From Chimonanthus salicifolius (lineage: Eukaryota > Streptophyta > Magnoliopsida > Laurales > Calycanthaceae), in contig CM023540.1 of NCBI GenBank assembly GCA_013350335.1, positions 31,351,175 through 31,415,174 on the forward strand: 64,000 bases of DNA, written 5' to 3'. The position numbers were made by a program, and so were the translations under genes. Below the pieces are notes generated by a model that saw only the letters and a list, made by a program, of their open reading frames with translations, was not told the origin of the DNA and did no database searches. Every line of letters starts with the position of its first letter. The stretch's first letter is position 1. Below are positions 60,173 through 64,000 of this stretch, in pieces.

Positions 60173-61270
60173 AACCCTTTTTTTTTTTTCATGGTTGATT
60201 TGTCTTTGTTTGAGTTAGGGTTAAGGTTATCTAAACTCTAAAGAGCAAATTCATCCAAGTGATCTAGACTCAAGCTTAAATTAAAATTGAATAATGTAAG
60301 ATTTTTAGTGGTCTGATTTATGGCCATCAAATAAATGGTTTAAAAATGTTTATTTTCAACTATCATTTAACAATTTAATTTATGACTTTAGATCAGATAG
60401 CTAGAAATTATAGATTTAGTATAGATTTTAAATAAATTTTGATGGATTTGAGTAGAAACACAAAAATTAGACATGACTCAAGTAGTCGATTTACAACTTA
60501 GATGGGTCTAAATTTAACTCGATAGCCAACTTAATAAATCCATTCAACCTTAGAGCTCCTAAGATGCAAAGTTCGATATGGTTTATCTGTTGAGATATAT
60601 TACATTTATTGTATTTCTATTTATAAATGATATAGATTAGATTAGATTGATTGTGCAATCTCTTAGTTAGGAAATTAGGATCTCTCTCTCTTACCCACAT
60701 GGGTGTAGCTCAACTGGTTGCCTCCCTGCCTCAGGAAGTGGGAGGTTGCAGGTTCGAGCCCCCATGGCCTAACCTTGGTGTGCCCTAGGGGTAGTGGGCT
60801 CACTCGTGGGGGTTTTACGCTCGGTATCCCTGCGGTTTCCCACACAGTAAATTCAAAAAAAAAATTAGGATCTCTTGTGTAATATATCTCAACATTATCT
60901 GCAAATTGTAATAATTAAAAATCACTTTTATTATTCACAAATAGTAATTCAGAGAAGATTCGCTTGAAATAGCAATCTCCATGCTCAATGAATAATAAAA
61001 ACTTGAAACTTATAATTATAAATTTAATTCACACGAATTCAACAAAATACATATTTCAAAAGTAGAAATATTTGAGAGATTGAGAAGAGAAATGAGTGAA
61101 GGTAGAAAACCAGACAAGAAAGCCCAACAAATACCAACTTGGATAAATAGCCCAACATATGGTCGTTTGATTGGAGAGAATTTTTTTCCAAGTGATTCTC
61201 CCAAGTGACACCATTTTCTCCATAGGTGGAAAATGCCAAACAGGAGATTTTCTCCCCACCCAAAATAGAA
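60173..61270. other. Spacer between the BAHD pseudogene and intact gene
   Basis: AT-rich sequence holding the SINE at 60686-60861. From about 61.08 kb it contains the 3' flank shared with the pseudogene (GCCAAACAGGAGATTTTCTC, CCCCACCCAAAA). No trace of the pseudogene's missing N-terminal third was seen. Confidence 0.6.
60686..60861 (+). mobile_element. tRNA-derived SINE (family A), best-preserved copy with perfect TSD
   Basis: GGGTGTAGCTCAACTGG (box A) and GGTTCGAGCCC (box B) are intact. The body has GGCCTAACCTTGGTGTGCCC, TAGTGGGCTCACTCGTGGGG and GTATCCCTGCGGTTTCCC, then ATTC and an A-run. The 14-base AAATTAGGATCTCT lies on both sides (60672-60685 and 60862-60875), an exact target duplication. 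The little divergence suggests the youngest family member here. It is not a functional tRNA, because no acceptor stem closes. Confidence 0.9.
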
Positions 61271-62569
61271 CTAGCCAGTGTTAGAGAAGGAAACAAAGGA
61301 AAGCAGCTCTTGATCCTTTTCAAACTTGACCATATCCTTCTCCTCCAAGCAAACCCAAGCTTCAATTCCATTTCCTGATCTTGTCTCCATTAGAACAATA
61401 GTATCTTTACCAGAATTCTGCCCAATTGAAGCCCAAATGGGCTTTCCCCACCCAAAGTCCACTTCATAGAGTGAAAATCTACCCCAGCTACTAAATATAC
61501 ACAAATCCACACCATATTTTGAATACTTCCCAATAATTGCATTTAAGGGCCCTTGGGCCTTAAAAAGTCTATTTGGACCTTGAAATTCTTTAATGTACTC
61601 GCTATCTATTTGCGTTATGGCATCCCTCAACCTTCTTTCTAGGCATTGCTGCATGTTCTCATGCTGCTCTTCTGCTTCTTCTTCTTCCATAGGCACCCAT
61701 GCTGTGAGTGCACCGCCGACTAGATTCCCAAAGGAATCTTCAGGCAATGGCGGAACCATCCGCTTACGTATGTTCACGGCATGTAGCACCACCAATGCCC
61801 TTGTCGACTCTGAGCGAGCCTTGATGAGACACCGCCATATGAGTGCAGACACTGCCTCAACCCGGGTAGGATGTTTCCTATCATGGGTTTCGGCCCGTAG
61901 GGCAGCTATGTTTGATGGGCTGAACACAAACCTCTTGGTTGAGAGATCCTCCTTTATCTGGATCACTGAGTCTGGGTCCGCCGATCGTGGCACTTCAACC
62001 GGTGGGAAGAGCATTGCCGAGTCGAAGGTGGGACTCACCACCTCACCATTTCCGCCTCCGATGGCGGCCCATGTGTTGACAAATTTGCCCATTGAGGCTC
62101 CATCGGCAAGCTTGTGCGAAAGGCCAACGCCGATCGCCAACCCTCCGCAGTCAAAGACGTTGACTTGGACGGCTAAGAGCACATCGTTGCCTGATTTTGC
62201 ATGGAAGATATCACAAGGGAGGAGCTGATCGAGTGACTCGGGATCGGGACTTGCCAAGTACTTTGACAATTGACCGTTGACTTGAGCTTCCAAAAAGTCA
62301 ACACCCTCGTCGTTACACTCTACCGTTTCATCGTCTACGATCCTACCTGCTAACGGGTAGAATTCAGTCAGAGTTTCAGAAAGAGACTTCTTCAATTTGC
62401 ACAGACTTTCAGATTTTTCAATCCCACTGTTGTTGTAAAAAAGAATAAGACGGATGTAGATTCGAGGACAAAATTGATCTATGAAAGAGAGCTTGAATTT
62501 TCGAAGATGGTGCGGTGTTGGATAAAATGGTTTGACCGTATTAGTAGACGAAACCTGAACATCCAACAT
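61271..62569 (-). CDS. BAHD-family acyltransferase (clade III, vinorine synthase-like)
   Basis: Intronless gene of 432 residues for a cytosolic acyl-CoA-dependent acyltransferase, moving an acyl group to a hydroxyl (or amine) of a specialised metabolite. The substrate cannot be read from sequence. Catalytic HxxxD is H152-KLA-D156 (SHKLADG). The structural DFGWG is at 371-375. The N-terminal KPFYPTPHHLRKFKLSFIDQ segment and YPLAGR (71-76) are typical of clade III members such as vinorine synthase-like and alcohol acetyltransferase-like enzymes. Length and motif spacing are normal, with no breaks. TATATATA at 62719-62726 is about 150 bases upstream. A dead, 5'-truncated copy lies 1.1 kb downstream in the same orientation, so this is the surviving half of a tandem pair. 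Confidence 0.93.
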   Translation of the reverse strand: MLDVQVSSTNTVKPFYPTPHHLRKFKLSFIDQFCPRIYIRLILFYNNSGIEKSESLCKLKKSLSETLTEFYPLAGRIVDDETVECNDEGVDFLEAQVNGQLSKYLASPDPESLDQLLPCDIFHAKSGNDVLLAVQVNVFDCGGLAIGVGLSHKLADGASMGKFVNTWAAIGGGNGEVVSPTFDSAMLFPPVEVPRSADPDSVIQIKEDLSTKRFVFSPSNIAALRAETHDRKHPTRVEAVSALIWRCLIKARSESTRALVVLHAVNIRKRMVPPLPEDSFGNLVGGALTAWVPMEEEEAEEQHENMQQCLERRLRDAITQIDSEYIKEFQGPNRLFKAQGPLNAIIGKYSKYGVDLCIFSSWGRFSLYEVDFGWGKPIWASIGQNSGKDTIVLMETRSGNGIEAWVCLEEKDMVKFEKDQELLSFVSFSNTG

Positions 62570-62718
62570 CTTCCCTTAAAATGAACCACCCTAAGATGAG
62601 GAAAGAGGTATGGTTTGGACACTTCAATACTTGAGAAACTCCTATTCTTATCTAAAACTTTAAATTGACTCAAAGAAGCATGATCTGTTGCTTATCATAT
62701 TTAACAAATATTAATTAC

Positions 62719-62726
62719 TATATATA
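62719..62726 (-). promoter_or_regulatory. TATA box of the BAHD gene
   Basis: TATATATA lies about 150 bases before the start codon. The surrounding sequence is AT-rich, so chance occurrence is possible. Confidence 0.4.
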
Positions 62727-63590
62727 TCTTCTCATTAATGCCAGCCCTCCCTAAAAAAAAAAAAGAAAATTAATGCCAGCCCTCCACATGCAACGTTAGA
62801 ATAGTTGAGCTAAAGTTGTAAACTAGTCAACTTGTTGTAGGTGGTGTAGATAAGTTCATATTTAATTAATACAATCAAATTACAAATCAAATTTATAAGT
62901 ACTAAAATTATTTTTAACAGGTCAAATTTTTTTTTTTACAATATGGCCGAATTCTTTTCTAATAATTTCGACCAAATTTTCAATCTATTTCAGAATTTCA
63001 AACCCCATATTTTTAATCTTTGAATTTTAAATTATACATCAGCCATTCATTAAAAAAGCTCAGCCTGCATGTGGGCCATTTGTCTTCAATTTTTTAAGTT
63101 GTTCTTATGATCCTATCTATCGGTTGCTATAAATTAAATAGTATTTAAGCAACTCCAAAAGTCAATTTAATTTATTCTAATCTCAATTTACTCTAATCAT
63201 TGTTTATTTAAAATGTCTTATTATTTTAATTAAATTTGTGGTATTTGATGCAGGCTTAAGGGAAACGACAACATTTTGGGCACGCTTTGACCTCTTAACA
63301 CTAAATTAAATTCTTTCAGTTTCTTTAATTTTACTCGTCTCTCCACTTTGATCAAATTCTGTAATAAAAATGATCCAGACAAGACAAAAATGGTATCAAC
63401 CTTTGACTTAGTAAATGATACCAACTCAAAGAATCTCAATTTGACATGTAAATTCATTTTTATCATAAATTGATGTTTAATATAATTTTTAAGAATTCAT
63501 TAATTGTGTCAAATAAGATATATTTTCTAAGTATAATAAACTAATAAAGTACAGTTATAAAAAGATTTTCCTTCATTTGGTAAGAATCCA
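62727..63590. other. AT-rich spacer upstream of the BAHD gene
   Basis: A direct repeat of TTAATGCCAGCCCTCC (62735 and 62771) flanks an A-rich linker. Nothing else was recognised and there is no gene. Confidence 0.5.
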
Positions 63591-63600
63591 TGAAAATAAA

Positions 63601-63965
63601 GGCCAACTATCCCACAAGTATTTTGTGTAATCCGACACGGGTTTTAAGGTATTCTCGATTTTACCCTTCCATTATCATACCGAAGAAAAAAGAATGCCAG
63701 AAACCGAATATGCCATCTTGGCTAGCCAAATTTGCAATTTCGGCTAGCCGAAACCGAATTTGTCATTTCGATTAGTCGAATCTGCCATTTCGGCTAGCCG
63801 AAACAGAATCTGTCATCTTGGCTAGCCGATTTATAAGGCAGTGAAAGGGTTAGTGATCCGATGAGTGGTCAGTGAGCCAATTTATACTCCAATGGAAGGG
63901 TAAAGTGGGCAATACCCTAAATATCGTGTCTGGTTACACAAAACACCCGTGGGAGGATCGCTACC
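63601..63965. mobile_element. Short Mutator-like foldback element with near-perfect TSD
   Basis: Inverted ends carry TCCCACAAGTATTTTGTGTAA at the left and, in reverse, TCCCACGGGTGTTTTGTGTAA at the right. Inside them both have CCGACACG/CCAGACACG and a TTTACCCTTCC stretch (TIR about 75 bases). TGAAAATAAA (63591-63600) and TGACAATAAA (63966-63975) flank it, a 9-10-bp duplication with one mismatch, as expected for Mutator-type elements. The centre (about 63690-63830) is an array of TTCGGCTAGCCGAA palindromes. A truncated relative sits at 10309-10625. Confidence 0.75.
63690..63830. repeat. Tandem array of TTCGGCTAGCCGAA-type palindromes
   Basis: About five units of roughly 28-31 bases each combine a palindrome (TTCGGCTAGCCGAA and decayed forms such as TTGGCTAGCCAAA or TTCGATTAGTCGAA) with a spacer like ACCGAATTTGTCAT. 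The array fills the middle of the foldback element at 63601-63965. Confidence 0.75.
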
Positions 63966-64000
63966 TGACAATAAATAATCAATATGAAGTTCCTTTTAGC

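Noticed and set aside
60700..60775. Possible tRNA gene (intact box A and box B)
   Set aside because: No acceptor-stem or anticodon-stem pairing closes. The boxes are followed by a SINE body, A-tail and exact TSD.
61593..62228. Long plus-strand open frame of 211 codons opposite the BAHD gene
   Set aside because: It is the antisense shadow of a 432-residue enzyme with catalytic motifs in the minus strand. Ser/Thr-rich with no family resemblance.
63690..63830. CRISPR-like array of short repeats with spacers
   Set aside because: Plant nuclear DNA. The spacers are themselves repeated and the array sits inside a TIR element with a target duplication.

Overview
The window is nuclear DNA of a flowering plant. 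The genes have many introns with GT/AG borders, some several kilobases long. Promoters carry TATA boxes, telo boxes and Site II motifs. Spacers are AT-rich and full of decayed SINE, LINE and foldback elements. The proteins are clearly angiosperm, but I cannot name the species. A woody, repeat-rich lineage such as a magnoliid is only a guess.

Layout. 1-2.5 kb: a decayed exon-like fragment and a SINE head in tandem copies, then an array of the palindrome ATATCGGCCGATAT. 2546-3727: a Mutator-like non-autonomous element with a perfect 9-bp target duplication and hairpins nested inside it. 4.2-8.0 kb (+): mitochondrial complex I subunit NDUFS5 (two exons). 11.0-19.4 kb (+): an SR34/SF2-type splicing factor (13 coding exons). 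23.1-37.0 kb (-): an ESD4-type ULP1 SUMO protease (9 exons). Its large introns hold an antisense RTE-type LINE with a SINE nested in it, a second RTE LINE remnant and a GC-rich palindromic array. 37.9-40.4 kb: possible LTR-like sequence. 42.5-49.0 kb (-): ribosomal protein uL30 (RPL7), with a probable 4.8-kb 5'UTR intron. 51.3-56.7 kb (-): an HSP90 co-chaperone p23 whose C-terminus looks frameshifted. 59.25-60.17 kb (-): a truncated BAHD acyltransferase pseudogene. 61.27-62.57 kb (-): its intact intronless paralogue. 63.6-63.97 kb: a second Mutator-like foldback element, with a truncated relative at 10.3 kb.

The five conserved genes are unrelated housekeeping functions (respiration, splicing, de-SUMOylation, translation, chaperoning) and form no pathway. 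The BAHD pair is a local tandem duplication of a specialised-metabolism gene, with one copy dead. I found no complete new functional system. The most unusual content is the repeat fraction: four different repeats are built from near-perfect palindromic motifs, two of them inside elements with Mutator-like target duplications.
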